Shown: positions 10,341 through 20,487 of the stretch, piece after piece
How the letters are laid out: every line of letters starts with the position of its first letter
Numbering within the stretch: position 1 is the first letter of the stretch
NCBI GenBank assembly: GCA_963840785.1
Contig: CAWJAF010000015.1
Coordinates: forward strand, 1 to 64,000
Source of the DNA: JALYOK01 sp963840785
Lineage (GTDB): Bacteria; Pseudomonadota; Gammaproteobacteria; Burkholderiales; JALYOK01
Length of the DNA: 64,000 bases
Reading direction: 5' to 3'
Position numbers and translations under genes: made by a program
Notes under the pieces: generated by a model
What the model was told of the DNA's origin: nothing
Seen by the model: only the letters and a program-made list of their open reading frames with translations
Databases searched by the model: none

Positions 10341-11108
10341 ATGTTGAAAATCGGCCTATCTGCCTGCTTCTTTCACCCTGACCCAAGCCGCAATATCTTT
10401 AAGGGCAAAACGCTGCAATATTTGGAACAATCGATTGCGCGTTGGGTAATGACGCGAAGCGTGATGCTCTTCATGATTCCGTCGCCGCAAGAAAATAGCC
10501 CCATTAAACTCAGCGACTACGCGCGGGAACTCGATGGCTTGGTGTTGCAAGGCGGCTCCGATGTCAGCCCGACCAGTTACGGAGAAACGCCGATGAAGCC
10601 CGAATGGAGTGGCGACAAGATTCGTGACGACTACGAAATCGCATTGACTCATGCGTTCATGAAAGAGAATAAACCGGTGCTGGGGATCTGCCGCGGCGTG
10701 CAACTCATTAATGTCGCGATGGGCGGTACGTTGTTTCAAGACATCGCCACACAGCACCCTGACTCCCAAACCCATCGCGATGCACTGTTATACGATCAGG
10801 CGTTTCACGAAGTCGAATTCGCGCCGAACTCAGGACTCGCGAAACTGTATCCCGGCACGACTAAAGGGAAAATCAATACGGTGCATCATCAAGCGGCAAA
10901 AGATATCGGCAAAGATTTGTCGGTAGAGGCCTGGTCGATGCCTGATCGCATTCCCGAAGCGCTGCGTTGGCAAGGTGATAGTTATCTTGTTCGGCGTGCA
11001 ATGGCATCCGGAATTTCAAGACCCTGATGCGCAAGGATTTGCTTGATACTAAGCCGATCTTGGACGAATTTTTGAGCGCGGCGGGCGCACCAATTAACGA
11101 GACGATAA
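10341..11108 (+). pseudogene. Gamma-glutamyl-amide hydrolase (PuuD-like class I GATase), frameshifted at 3' end
   Basis: Peptidase C26-type glutamine amidotransferase fold that would release the product from gamma-glutamate. The nucleophile elbow is GICRGVQLINV (Cys in ICRG, about residue 115), an oxyanion element is LQGGSDVSPTSYGE, and the catalytic His is in VQWHPEFQDPDAQ, followed by LLDTKPILDEFLSAA. The first 215 residues are open; near 10990 the frame changes to reach GVQWHPEF, again near 11025, and again near 11085 to reach a TAA at 11106-11108, two bases before the aldehyde dehydrogenase ATG. All three changes are in the same direction (one extra base). If real, the protein loses its catalytic histidine and is inactive. 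Confidence 0.75.
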
Positions 11109-11110
11109 AC

Positions 11111-12478
11111 ATGCTGAAAATTCTCAATCCCGCGAACAATGTGTTGATCAAGGAGCTAGCTGACGATAACGCCGCAAGTATCGCTGAAAAATACGCTTCC
11201 GCGTGTGCTTCGCAAAAATTGTGGGCCGCAACACCGATCGTCGAGCGAATCGCATGCCTACAACGCTTTCGCGCGCTCGTTGCCAACCGCATGGAGCCAC
11301 TCGCGAAAACACTCACATCAGAAATGGGCAAACCGATCCGCCAAGCGCGCAACGAATTGAATAGCCTTTTGCCGCGCATCGATTTTTTCTGCGATAGCGT
11401 CGGCAATTCTATTAAGCACGAGGCGTTAATGACCGAAGGCGATACCCATGAGTGGATCACCCATGAGCCGCTTGGTGTGATCGCCAACATTTCCGCTTGG
11501 AATTATCCGTACTTTGTCGGCGGTAACGTATTCGTTCCGGCGTTGCTCACAGGAAATGCTGTGCTGTACAAGCCCTCTGAATTTGCGACGCTCACCGGCC
11601 TCGCCATCGGCGCGCTATTGCATCAAGCGGGCGTTCCGCAGAACGTTTTTCAAGTCATCGTCGGCAGCGGCACTGCTGGCGCGGCATTACTCGATCAGTC
11701 GATCAATGGCGTATTTTTCACCGGCTCGTATGCGACCGGCAAGCGCATCGCCGAGGCCCTGGCAGGCCGCATGGTGAAGCTGCAATTGGAGTTGGGCGGC
11801 AAAGATCCCGCCTACGTGTGCGACGATATTCCGATTGAAACAGCAGCAGCTAGCACCGCCGATGGCGCGTTCTATAACGCCGGCCAAAGTTGCTGCTCGG
11901 TCGAACGCATTTACGTTCACAGCAAAATCTACAATGACTTCGTTGATGCGTTTATGCACGAGGTAGAAAATTTCGTGGTCGGCGATCCGATGGACGAGAA
12001 AACCTACATCGGCCCACTCACCCGCTCCGCACAGATGAACGTTCTGGAAAACCAAGTCGCCGACGCAAAGGCAAAAGGCGCGAGCGTGCTGCACGGCGGC
12101 AAACGCATTCCCGGCCCTGGCAATTATTTTTCGCCGACGGTGTTAACCAACGTTAATCACAGCATGGACGTCATGCGCGAAGAAAGCTTCGGCCCAATTA
12201 TCGGCATCCAAAAAGTAAAAAACGACGACGAAGCCTTGATGCTAATGAACGATTCCAATTACGGCTTAACGGCGAGCGTCTATACGCGCGATCAAAGCCG
12301 TGCCGAAAATATTTTGTCGCAAGTGAATGCCGGCACCGCCTATTGGAATTGTTGCGATCGCGTCAGCCCGCGTCTGCCGTGGTCTGGCGTCGGCCATTCC
12401 GGTGTGGGCTTAACGTTGTCGCACTACGGCATCCAAACGTTTTGTCGCCCAAAGGCCTGGCACTTGCGCGCGGCGTGA
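11111..12478 (+). CDS. NAD(P)-dependent aldehyde dehydrogenase
   Basis: Intact 455-residue ALDH-superfamily enzyme. The start at 11111 (MLKILNPANNVLIKEL) is preferred because upstream in-frame codons encode the tail of the preceding hydrolase. Motifs: the cofactor loop FFTGSYATGKRIAE, catalytic base region LELGGKDPAYV, and catalytic cysteine in FYNAGQSCCSVERIYV, with the C-terminal EESFGPIIGI. Family members with this short N-terminus are succinate-semialdehyde or amino-aldehyde dehydrogenases. In context it would oxidise the aldehyde made by the iron alcohol dehydrogenase to the acid before PuuD-like hydrolysis. The stop overlaps the next start by four bases (GTGA), indicating an operon. Confidence 0.9.
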   Translation: MLKILNPANNVLIKELADDNAASIAEKYASACASQKLWAATPIVERIACLQRFRALVANRMEPLAKTLTSEMGKPIRQARNELNSLLPRIDFFCDSVGNSIKHEALMTEGDTHEWITHEPLGVIANISAWNYPYFVGGNVFVPALLTGNAVLYKPSEFATLTGLAIGALLHQAGVPQNVFQVIVGSGTAGAALLDQSINGVFFTGSYATGKRIAEALAGRMVKLQLELGGKDPAYVCDDIPIETAAASTADGAFYNAGQSCCSVERIYVHSKIYNDFVDAFMHEVENFVVGDPMDEKTYIGPLTRSAQMNVLENQVADAKAKGASVLHGGKRIPGPGNYFSPTVLTNVNHSMDVMREESFGPIIGIQKVKNDDEALMLMNDSNYGLTASVYTRDQSRAENILSQVNAGTAYWNCCDRVSPRLPWSGVGHSGVGLTLSHYGIQTFCRPKAWHLRAA

Positions 12479-13362
12479 CCCCAGAAGAATCTGCCAGACG
12501 CATCGCGGCCCTACCCTGTTGGTCAGGCAAGGTCGATCCCCAGCCGCTCTCGGGCGGCATGACCAATCGCAATTTTCTTGTGAATGATCGTTCGCAGCGA
12601 TTCGTCGTCAGGCTTGGTGACGATATGCCGTTACATGGCATTCTGCGCTTCAACGAACGCGCTGCGAGCCGTGCCGCTCATGCTGCCGGCGTATCGCCGC
12701 TTGTCGTGTTTGCCGAACACGGCATGATGGTGTTGCAATACATCGAAGGCAAAACCTATACATCCGCTGATGTGCGCGATCCGAAAAATTTTTCACGCGT
12801 GGTTGAACTGCTCAAGCGCACCCACGAAGATGTCGCACGGTATCTGGAAGGCCCGGTACTCCTGTTTTGGGTGTTCCACATTTTGCGCGGCTACATCGCC
12901 AACTTAAGGCAAAGCCAGAGCCCGCGCCAGTCTTTGCTCTCAAGCCTAGTGCCTTGCGCAGCCAAGCTGGAAGCGGCTGTTGGCGACATGCCTTTGGTGT
13001 TTTCACATAACGATTTACTTGCGGCGAATTTCCTCGATGACGGAAAACGTCTATGGTTGATCGATTGGGATTACGCCGGCTACAACAGCCCGCTGTTTGA
13101 TTTGGGCGGGCTCGCATCGAACAATCAATTCGACGACAAACTCACTAACACGTTGCTGCAAAGTTATTTCGGCCGCATCGATGACGAATTGCTCAATCAC
13201 TTTTATGCGATGAAATGCGCGTCATTACTGCGCGAAACCATGTGGAGTATTATGTCGGAACTTTATTCGACCATCGATTTTGATTACGTTACTTATACGG
13301 ATGAAAATCTTCAGCGCTTCGAAAATGCCTATACAGAATGGGAACAACGAATGTCGTCGTGA
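12475..13362 (+). CDS. Choline/ethanolamine kinase-like phosphotransferase
   Basis: About 295 residues from the GTG at 12475, which overlaps the aldehyde dehydrogenase stop. It has the small-molecule kinase fold: an N-lobe loop LSGGMTNRNFLV (nucleotide loop), the catalytic motif SHNDLLAANFL and the metal-binding IDWDYAGYNSPLFDLG, a combination typical of choline/ethanolamine kinases and LicA rather than antibiotic kinases. Cytoplasmic. Being in the same operon as an ACT-type permease, ligase and alcohol/aldehyde dehydrogenases, it supports a choline- or ethanolamine-related substrate for the whole cluster. Actual substrate unknown; aminoglycoside phosphotransferase is the generic alternative name. 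Confidence 0.8.
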   Translation: MTPEESARRIAALPCWSGKVDPQPLSGGMTNRNFLVNDRSQRFVVRLGDDMPLHGILRFNERAASRAAHAAGVSPLVVFAEHGMMVLQYIEGKTYTSADVRDPKNFSRVVELLKRTHEDVARYLEGPVLLFWVFHILRGYIANLRQSQSPRQSLLSSLVPCAAKLEAAVGDMPLVFSHNDLLAANFLDDGKRLWLIDWDYAGYNSPLFDLGGLASNNQFDDKLTNTLLQSYFGRIDDELLNHFYAMKCASLLRETMWSIMSELYSTIDFDYVTYTDENLQRFENAYTEWEQRMSS

Positions 13363-13370
13363 TATTCAAC

Positions 13371-13455
13371 GATGTCATCCTGAGCGCAGCGCAAGATCTG
13401 CTTTTGTTTTTCATACGCCGAAAAAACAAATCCTGCGTTGCGCTCAGGATGACAT
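13371..13455. repeat. Palindromic intergenic repeat, GTCATCCTGAGC family
   Basis: Second copy: GTCATCCTGAGCGCAGCGCA with AGATCTGCTTTTG, variable centre, then CTGCGTTGCGCTCAGGATGACAT. Arms are less perfect than in the 7535 copy. It separates the amine cluster from the NfeD-stomatin pair. Confidence 0.8.
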
Positions 13456-13514
13456 AGATAGTGTTAGCGGCCTTACCGATATTTAAATATTTCTATTGAT
13501 GACAAAGTCATTTC

Positions 13515-13949
13515 ATGTCTGATTATCTAATGTGGCTCATCGCCGGCCTTGCCCTCATCATCATCGAAGTGATGAGCGGAACTTTCTATTTACTGGTGTT
13601 AGGCATCGCCGCATTCGCTGGTGCGCTGGCGGCATATTCTGGAGCCGGCGCGTTTGTGCAAGTTGGTTGTGTTGGCGTCCTCGCCGCCATCGGGTTGTTC
13701 GCAGTTCATCGCTGGCATCAATCCCGCCCAGCGACGACACCACAGGAACGCTCGCTCGATGTCGGCCAAGTCGTCATCCTCGAATCCTGGCTCGACCACA
13801 ATTCCAAACGCGTGCGCGTGAAGTATCGTGGCTCAACCTGGGATGCGGAATTAATCGGTGATGCCAACGTTCAGCTCAACGACACACTGTACATTCACAG
13901 CGCGGATGGCAGCGAATTGCGCGTATCACGTTCACCCTCTGCTCAATAA
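13515..13949 (+). CDS. NfeD-family membrane protein (YbbJ-like)
   Basis: 144 residues: two to three transmembrane helices (about residues 7-26, 28-47, 50-67), then a soluble OB-fold domain (about 80-140: SLDVGQVVILESW, VRVKYRGSTWDAELIGDA, LYIHSADGSELRVSR). This is the short NfeD class without the protease domain. It is followed after 23 bases by a stomatin-family protein, the standard NfeD-stomatin pairing, thought to act together in membrane-domain organisation. Start chosen at the first ATG that gives an N-terminal helix. Confidence 0.9.
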   Translation: MSDYLMWLIAGLALIIIEVMSGTFYLLVLGIAAFAGALAAYSGAGAFVQVGCVGVLAAIGLFAVHRWHQSRPATTPQERSLDVGQVVILESWLDHNSKRVRVKYRGSTWDAELIGDANVQLNDTLYIHSADGSELRVSRSPSAQ

Positions 13950-13972
13950 CCCAACTTTCAAGGAGTCGCTTA

Positions 13973-14971
13973 ATGCTAGCAAAATTAATTGCGGTACTGA
14001 TGGCCAGTGTGGTCATGTGGAGTTTTCCGCCGACGCAAGGTTTAGCCATTCCCTTTTTGCTGCTTGCCTTGATCGTGGTATTCGTCGTCGAGGGCGTACG
14101 CGTCGTGCCGCAGCAAAGCGCGTGGGTAATCGAACGCCTGGGTAAATTTTCTCGCACGTTGGAACCGGGCCTTAACATCATTGTGCCTTTCATCGATCGC
14201 GTCGCCTATAAGCATTCGTTGAAAGAAGTTCCGCTCGATGTGCCGGAACAAGTGTGTATCACACGCGACAACACGCAACTTGCCGTCGACGGCATCATCT
14301 ACTATCAGGTCATGGATCCGCGCTTGGCATCATACGGCTCGTCGGATCCGCTATCGGCCATTACTCAATTAGCGCAGACGACGCTGCGTTCTGAAGTTGG
14401 CAAAATGGAGCTCGACAAAACCTTTGAAAGCCGCGACGTGATCAACCACCAAGTGGTCGCCGTGCTGGATGAAGCCGGCCGCACCTGGGGCGTAAAAGTT
14501 TTGCGTTATGAAATCAAAAATCTCACGCCACCTGCAGCGATTTTGCATTCCATGCAAGCGCAAATTACCGCCGAGCGCGAGAAGCGTGCGCTGATTGCGA
14601 AATCGGAAGGCCAAAAACAAGAGGAAATCAATCTCGCCGAGGGATTGAAGCAGGCAGACATTTTGAAATCCGAAGGCCAGAAAGCCGCCGCCATCAACAA
14701 GGCGCAAGGCGAAGCCACGGCGACGACCACGATCGCCGAAGCGACCGCCTCGGCCGTGCGCACGGTGGCCTCCGCCATCGGTTCGGAAGGCGGTTTGCAA
14801 GCCGCAAACCTGAAGGTCGCCGAGCAATACATCGCGGCGTTCGGCAATCTAGCAAAGACCGGAAACACACTGATCGTGCCTAGCAACCTCACCGATGTCG
14901 CGACCATGATTCAATCGGCGATGACAATTCTGGGACAGAAGAAAGACGCTCCCCCCACCAACAAACCCTAA
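13973..14971 (+). CDS. qmcA: SPFH/stomatin-family membrane protein (QmcA-like)
   Basis: 332 residues. N-terminal hydrophobic anchor (about 5-40), then the SPFH domain starting EGVRVVPQQSAWVIERLGKF and containing GLNIIVPFIDRVAYKHSLKE and the long coiled-coil/alanine-glutamate region EREKRALIAKSEGQKQEEI with repeats KSEGQKAAAINKAQGEA. A good Shine-Dalgarno (AAGGAG) precedes ATG 13973. Partner of the upstream NfeD protein; forms oligomeric membrane scaffolds. The stop is 7 bases before the GTG of the next flavoenzyme gene, though functional linkage there is not evident. Confidence 0.9.
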   Translation: MLAKLIAVLMASVVMWSFPPTQGLAIPFLLLALIVVFVVEGVRVVPQQSAWVIERLGKFSRTLEPGLNIIVPFIDRVAYKHSLKEVPLDVPEQVCITRDNTQLAVDGIIYYQVMDPRLASYGSSDPLSAITQLAQTTLRSEVGKMELDKTFESRDVINHQVVAVLDEAGRTWGVKVLRYEIKNLTPPAAILHSMQAQITAEREKRALIAKSEGQKQEEINLAEGLKQADILKSEGQKAAAINKAQGEATATTTIAEATASAVRTVASAIGSEGGLQAANLKVAEQYIAAFGNLAKTGNTLIVPSNLTDVATMIQSAMTILGQKKDAPPTNKP

Positions 14972-14978
14972 CCCGCGC

Positions 14979-17424
14979 GTGAGCGCATTTCCTACGTCGG
15001 CGCGGGTCGTCATTATCGGCGGCGGCATCGTCGGCTGCAGCGTGGCCTATCATCTGGCGAAGCTGGGTGTTAAAGATGTGGTGCTACTCGAACGAGCGAA
15101 ACTGACCAGCGGCTCCACTTGGCACGCCGCTGGTTTGGTCGGACAATTGCGCACGTCGGCCAACATCACGCAATTGCTCAAGTACAGCGTCGAGTTATAC
15201 GACAAACTCGAACAGGAAACGGGGCAAGCCACAGGGTGGAAACGCAATGGTGGCTTGCGCCTTGCGTGCAACGCTGAACGCATGACGGAAATTAAGCGGC
15301 AAGCAACCACGGCCCAAAGTTTCGGTTTGGAAATGCACATCCTGGCGCCAAACGAAGCGCGTGATTTATGGCCGATCATGGATGTCGGCGACGTGGTCGG
15401 CGCGGCGTTTCTGCCGACCGATGGACAGGCGAATCCCGCGGACATCGCGCAAGCGTTGGCGAAGGGCGCGCGCATGGGCGGCGTGAAAATTATTGAAGAT
15501 TGCCGCGTCACCGCGATAGAACAAAAGAATGGCCGGCGTCAGCGGTGTCATAACCCATCAAGGAAATGTTCAAGCGGAAATCGTCGTCAATTGCGCGGGC
15601 CAATGGGCGCGTGCGATCGGGCAACTGGCCGGCGTGAACGTGCCGCTGGTGTCGGTGCAACATCAATACATTGTGACCGAGCCGATTCCCGGCGTGATGA
15701 AAAATTTACCGACACTGCGCGACCCCGATCGCCTGACTTATTACAAAGAAGAAGTCGGCGGCTTGGTGATGGGCGGCTACGAGCCGAACCCTATTCCCTG
15801 GGCGGAGAACGGCATTCCCGATGGCTTCGAGTTTCAATTGCTCAACGACAATTGGGATCACTTCGAACCCATTATGGAACTCGCCATTGGCCGTGTGCCA
15901 GCGTTGCAAACGGCCGGCGTGAAGCAGTTGATCAACGGCCCGGAATCATTCACGCCAGACGGCAATTTCATTCTCGGCGAAGCGCCAGAACTAAAAAACT
16001 TTTATGTCGGCGCGGGCTTTAACGCGTTCGGCATCGCCTCTGCAGGCGGTGCAGGACGGGCACTCGCGGAATGGATCGCAGACGGGGAAGCGCCGATGGA
16101 TTTGTGGCCGGTTGACATCCGGCGTTTCGGCAAGCCGCACCAATCGGTCGACTGGGTACGCACGCGCACGCTGGAAGCCTACGGCAAACATTACACAATG
16201 GCATGGCCATTCGAAGAACATCTCAGCGGCAGGCCGCTACGCGTCTCGCCGCTCTACGAAAAGCTGAAAGAATGCGGCGCAGTATTCGGCGAGAAAATGG
16301 GTTGGGAACGCGCCAATTGGTTCGCGCCTGAAGGCCTCGAAGCAAAGGATATTTATTCCTACGGGCGGCAGAATTGGTTTCCCTATGTCGCCGAGGAACA
16401 CCGCGCGTGCCGCGAAACGGTTGCGCTGTTCGACGAATCGTCGTTCGCGAAATTTTCACTCGTTGGAAAAGATGCTGAACGCGCGTTGCAATGGATCTGC
16501 GCCAACGATATCGCAAAGCCGATCGGCTCGCTCACCTACACGCAAATGCTCAATCGGCATGGCGGCATCGAATGCGATTTGACCGTCGCGCGAATTGCCG
16601 ATGACGAGTTTTATATCGTCACCGGTACCGGCTTCGCCACGCACGATTTTTCTTGGATCGAACGAAACATTCCGGATGATTGCGATGCTCGTTTAAGTGA
16701 CGTCACATCGAGCTACGCAGTCCTCGCATTGATGGGTCCGCGCGCGCGGGACGTGTTGTCCGCCGTGACCGACGTCAACGTCAGTAATCAGAATTTTCCA
16801 TTTGCCACATACCAAGACATCGCCATCGCCGCCGCAGCGGTGCGCGCGATGCGTGTGACCTATGTCGGCGAACTGGGTTGGGAACTTCATGTGCCGAGCG
16901 AGTTCGCGTTGCGCCTGCTCGATGCACTGATGCATGCCGGAGAGCCGCATGGTATAAGGCTCTCAGGCTATCGCGCCATCGAATCGTTACGCTTGGAAAA
17001 GGGCTATCGTGCCTGGGGCAGCGATATCGGGCCGGATCATACACCACTGGAAGCGGGCCTAGGTTGGGCCGTGAAATTAAAAAAAGATATTCCCTTTCTC
17101 GGTCGCGACGCGTTACTGAAACAACAAAATGCGGCGCTAAAAAAACGCCTCGTTTGCTTTTCTATCGACGATGCCAAAATCGTCCTGCTCGGCCGCGAAA
17201 CGATTTATCGCGATGGTGAACGCGTCGGCTGGCTTTCCAGCGCAGGCTGGGGGTACACTGTGAAGAAGAACATCGGTTACGGTTATGTGCGTCGCCCGGA
17301 AGGCGTGATCGACACGTGGCTAGAATCGGGCGCCTACGAATTGGAAGTCGCGAGCGAACGCGTCGCGGCGACGTTGCAATTTAAGTCTTTGTACGATCCG
17401 GCGTCGACGCAGGTTCGTGCCTAA
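14979..17424 (+). pseudogene. Dimethylglycine/sarcosine dehydrogenase-like flavoenzyme (DAO-GcvT fusion), one frameshift
   Basis: About 815 residues in two domains. Residues 8-380: FAD-binding DAO domain with VVIIGGGIVGCSVAYHLAKL (dinucleotide-binding) and STWHAAGLVGQL, whose His is the usual covalent FAD site in dimethylglycine dehydrogenases. Residues about 430-810: folate-binding aminomethyltransferase (GcvT) domain with YAVLALMGPRARDVLSAV, ELGWELHVPSEFA and KGYRAWGSDIGPDHTPLEAGL. One frameshift near 15530: removing one G in CCGGCG restores the frame (NGRVSGVITHQG). The start is GTG 14979, right after the stomatin gene. Would demethylate an N-methylated glycine derivative, passing the one-carbon unit to tetrahydrofolate. 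This could link to the choline-like cluster upstream. A single indel suggests sequence error or recent mutation. Confidence 0.85.
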
Positions 17425-17469
17425 ATAGTTTGTCCGTAGTCTTGTTTAATCTCAATGAAAGGAACCATC

Positions 17470-17676
17470 ATGTCCGTTGCACGAGTTACTGAAATCACTG
17501 CATCTTCCAAAAAAAGTTTTGAAGATGCAGTCAACGTCGGCATCGCGCGCGCCGCGAAAACCCTGAAGAATGTTCAAGGTGCGTGGATTCAGGATCAAAA
17601 AGTCGTTGTCGACGCCAAGGGGAAAATCAGCGAATACCGCGTGTCGATGAAGATTACGTTTGTTTTGAAGGACTGA
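17470..17676 (+). CDS. Dodecin, flavin-storage protein
   Basis: 68 residues from ATG 17470, with AAAGGA 8-13 bases upstream. The whole protein matches the dodecin fold: beta strand VARVTEITASS, helix SFEDAVNVGIARAAKTL, the flavin-stacking Trp in VQGAWIQDQKVVVD, and final strand YRVSMKITFVLKD. Dodecins form hollow dodecamers binding flavin dimers in the cytoplasm. Placed directly after a large flavoenzyme gene, 45 bases downstream of its stop. Confidence 0.92.
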   Translation: MSVARVTEITASSKKSFEDAVNVGIARAAKTLKNVQGAWIQDQKVVVDAKGKISEYRVSMKITFVLKD

Positions 17677-17692
17677 CTTTCTAATCGAAGCG

Positions 17693-18151
17693 CTATACCA
17701 ACGTCCCGATACCTCGCGCCATTAAGGCCGCGAGCATCGGGAGTATGAACAGCAATGCTAATTGGATATGAATCAGCTTGCGGGTGGCCTGTATTGCCGC
17801 ATCATCAGGCAATGCGTTTGGATTATTGCGAAGCGCCTTGCGCCAGCGAATGTAATTCAGCGTTGGCGGAATCGATAATAAGCCGATCACGACAAATAAT
17901 CCGAGCTTAGTCCAGAACACTGGGTTATGCGTGTAAAAATCGGCGCCTTTCGCACCGTAAAAAACGCGCAGACCGCCCGCCACAAGCGCAAGACCGGCAA
18001 GAAGGCCATACATTCCATCAATACGCGCGACGCGCATCACCGAGTCTGCGGCAATTCCAGGCCGCACCAACGTCATCTCCGCAGCGAGAATCACGAATAG
18101 TCCGAATACGCAGATATGGTGGAATACCGCTAAGAGTGCGTCGAGCGCCAT
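17693..18151 (-). CDS. DUF2214-family integral membrane protein
   Basis: 152 residues with four predicted membrane helices (about 6-27, 46-66, 81-101, 127-147). Conserved features of the family: N-terminal AFHHICVFGLFVILAAEM, middle RVARIDGMYGLLAGLALVAGGLRV, and NPVFWTKLGLFVVIGLLSIPPTL. Function unknown. The stop is 17 bases from the convergent dodecin stop. The start is followed upstream by a palindromic repeat at about 18210. Confidence 0.8.
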   Translation of the reverse strand: MALDALLAVFHHICVFGLFVILAAEMTLVRPGIAADSVMRVARIDGMYGLLAGLALVAGGLRVFYGAKGADFYTHNPVFWTKLGLFVVIGLLSIPPTLNYIRWRKALRNNPNALPDDAAIQATRKLIHIQLALLFILPMLAALMARGIGTLV

Positions 18152-18209
18152 ACATCACCTGCGAACTTTCAACAGCGAAATTTCGTCGAGCGGCCTAAAT
18201 TTATCCTTT

Positions 18210-18299
18210 GTCATTGCGAGCGAACGCGAAGCAATCTCGCCTTCCGCGGAGGGAAAAACGAGTTTGCTTCGTCGCGCGGCTCCTGGCAACGACAGCATA
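18210..18299. repeat. Palindromic intergenic repeat, GTCATTGCGAGC family
   Basis: Left part GTCATTGCGAGCGAACGCGA followed by AGCAATCTCGCC; right part contains GTTTGCTTCGTCGCGCGGCTC and CTGGCAACGAC. Arms are imperfectly complementary. A better-preserved copy is at 47315, and a copy interrupted by another repeat is at 59513. Confidence 0.7.
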
Positions 18300-18303
18300 G
18301 AAA

Positions 18304-19569
18304 TTAATCGGCTAGAGACTGATAAACCAAATCGCGCAGCAAAATCCGATAATGATTGCGGCGATTAATTTCTTGCGACATGTAGGTCACCGTTAATTGT
18401 TCTTTGGGATCCATCCAAAAATAAGTGCCGGCATAGCCACCCCAATAATAGTCACCCACGGAACCAGGCCATGGCGCCAAACCGTTTTCTTTACGCACGG
18501 CAAAGCCTAATCCGAAACCGTAGCCTTCGCCCGGATTCCACACCGTGCCGACGCCAATACTCGGCCCAACATGATTCGAGGCCATATAAGCCACTGTCCT
18601 GGAGCCCAATATCCGCGCACCTTCCAGCTCACCGCCATTGAGCATCATTTGACAAAAACGGAAGTAATCACCCGCCGTCGAAGCGAGGCCATGGCCGCCT
18701 GCGAAGAAATTGTCGGCTTCGTAGAAATCGAGCAGATACTTGCCGCGCGCCGGTTTGGCGATCCGGTTGCGGTTCGGCCATGCGGCTCAATTTTTCGCTC
18801 GGCAGAATGAACGCGGTATCGTTCATTTTCAGCGGACGCAAAATCCGTTCGCGAAAAATTCGTCGAGATTTTTTCCACTCGCGACTTCCACCACGCGACC
18901 GAGCACATCGGTCGAATAACTGTATTCGTAAGTCGTTCCCGGCTCCCACTGCAGCGGCAGTTTAGCCAGGGCTTTCACAAAATCGTCCAACGATGTCGCC
19001 GTTAAGCCAATGCCCGCTTCCTTGTACATTTTTTGCACCGTGGTCTTGTCATTCAGCGGCGCGCCGTAGGTCAATCCGGACGTGTGACGCAACAAATCTT
19101 GAACGGTGATTTGGCGCTTCGCTGGAACGGTCGTAAACGATGCAGTTCCATTCGCGTCGACGGAATCGATACGCCGACTTTCATTTCCTTAAACTCCGGA
19201 ATGTATTTCGAGATCGGTTCGGCGAGATGCAGTTTTCCTTCTTCGACCAAGATCATCGCAGCGACACTGACGATGGGTTTGGTCATCGAATAGATGCGGA
19301 AAATAGAATCGTTCGCCATCGGCGTCGCTTTCTCGCGATCTTGAAAACCAAAACTTTTTTGATAAACCAATTTGCCTTTGCGCGCGATCATGACCGTCAC
19401 GCCAGGGAATTCTTTATCGTCGATAATTTTTTGAAGCGTCGCATCGAGGCGCTTTAGGCGCTCGCTTGACATGCCGACCGAATCGGGGGCCGCTTCGGGC
19501 AACGGTGCGGCCCAGACGAAGCTCGCAATAAATAGCCAAATCAGGCCCGATGTTACTGAGTATTTTCAT
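18304..19569 (-). pseudogene. Exported serine hydrolase (class C beta-lactamase/EstB family), frameshifted
   Basis: The start at 19569 is supported by AGGAG five bases upstream. A signal peptide follows (LIWLFIASFVWAAPLPEAAP) after an early frame change near 19556. The mature protein has the Ser-x-x-Lys motif in IYSMTKPIVSVA, the YSYS element in TTYEYSYSTDVLGRVVEVASG in place of Tyr-x-Asn, and the C-terminal WGGYAGTYFWMDPKEQL. Other frame changes lie near 19080-19140, 18850 and 18700. Full length is about 420 residues, normal for the family. Likely a periplasmic esterase or D-amino-acid-type peptidase; beta-lactam hydrolysis is not implied. Unlinked to its neighbours. Confidence 0.75.
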
Positions 19570-19604
19570 TCTTTCTCCTCTAGAGTTGTTTGTATGTCGC
19601 GATT

Positions 19605-20284
19605 TCAGAATGGTAACTCAACGGCGTGCGTTAAAAATTTCATCAGCGGCACCGATTTTTTGCACGCGTCTGCGTAGCGCTTGATGAAGTCAGGCGAACA
19701 AGCTTCTTTATCGCTAAAAGAAATTGACGTAAAAAAATCTTTGCGCTTTAAATCATCAACAAACGGATGATCGGCGCGATAGCCTTGCGGCGCGCGCGTA
19801 AGCGTATCGCCCTCGATCACGAGGCCGGACTTTAACACCTTTTTCCATTCATCGGGCTTGGCTAGAATCGCATCGCGAATCTTGCGCAGCGACGGCGGAT
19901 CGGGATGCCAAATGCCGCCGCCCATGAAGCAATTGCCCGGCTCCAGATGCAAATAAAAGCCCGGCGCGTGAACGTCCTTGCCGACACGATGGCGAAAATG
20001 CGCCGCTGCATGAGTTTTGTAGGGTTCCTTATCTTTTGCGAAACGCGCGTCACGATAAATGCGAAACATCGAGCCGCCATTCGGCCGTGGATCGGAATTA
20101 AATTGCTCGGTGATTTTTTCCAAGTGATCGGCGAAATCGGAAATGAAATGCAGCAACGGTTCTTTGACGTCGTCTTCGTAACGCGGCTTATTTTCTTGCG
20201 AACCATGCCTTATTATTGTCTGGCGGCCAACTCGCGCAAAAATCGGAATAGCTTGGGGCCGAAATGACACTGCTCGCTTGCCAT
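19605..20284 (-). pseudogene. DUF2461-family protein (TIGR02453-like), two frameshifts near N-terminus
   Basis: About 225 residues. N-terminus from ATG 20284 reads FGPKLFRFLRELAA, then NNKAWFAR, then NKPRYEDDVKEPLLHFI; two extra A bases (near 20217 and 20195) split these three pieces. The rest is open: SDPRPNGGSMFRIYRDARFAKDKEPYKTH and HAPGFYLHLEPGNCFMGGGIWHPD are family hallmarks. Function of the family is unknown. Removing one base from each A run restores a complete protein, so sequence error is as likely as decay. Confidence 0.8.
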
Positions 20285-20324
20285 TATTTCACTCCACAAT
20301 TTTTTAATCGATGCTCTGCAAGGC

Positions 20325-20401
20325 GCTCCCTGCTTGCCTCCCAGGCATGCTTGCTTGTAACACTAAGCGCGACGCGGCTCCTGGCACGGCGCAGCTGAAA
20401 T
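20325..20401. repeat. Degenerate repeat with GGCTCCTGGC arm
   Basis: Contains CAAGGCGCTCCCTGCTTGCC, CCAGGCATGCTTGCTTG and GCGGCTCCTGGCACGGCG. These segments look like those at 9014, 49918 and 42384 in rearranged order. Assigned by eye; low certainty. Confidence 0.35.
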
Positions 20402-20487
20402 CATGACGAACACATTGTTGATCGATTATAATGCGAGATAGAAAAATTTGGCGGCCTCTTCGCCGTTAATGCTCAATTGGAGGGAAA

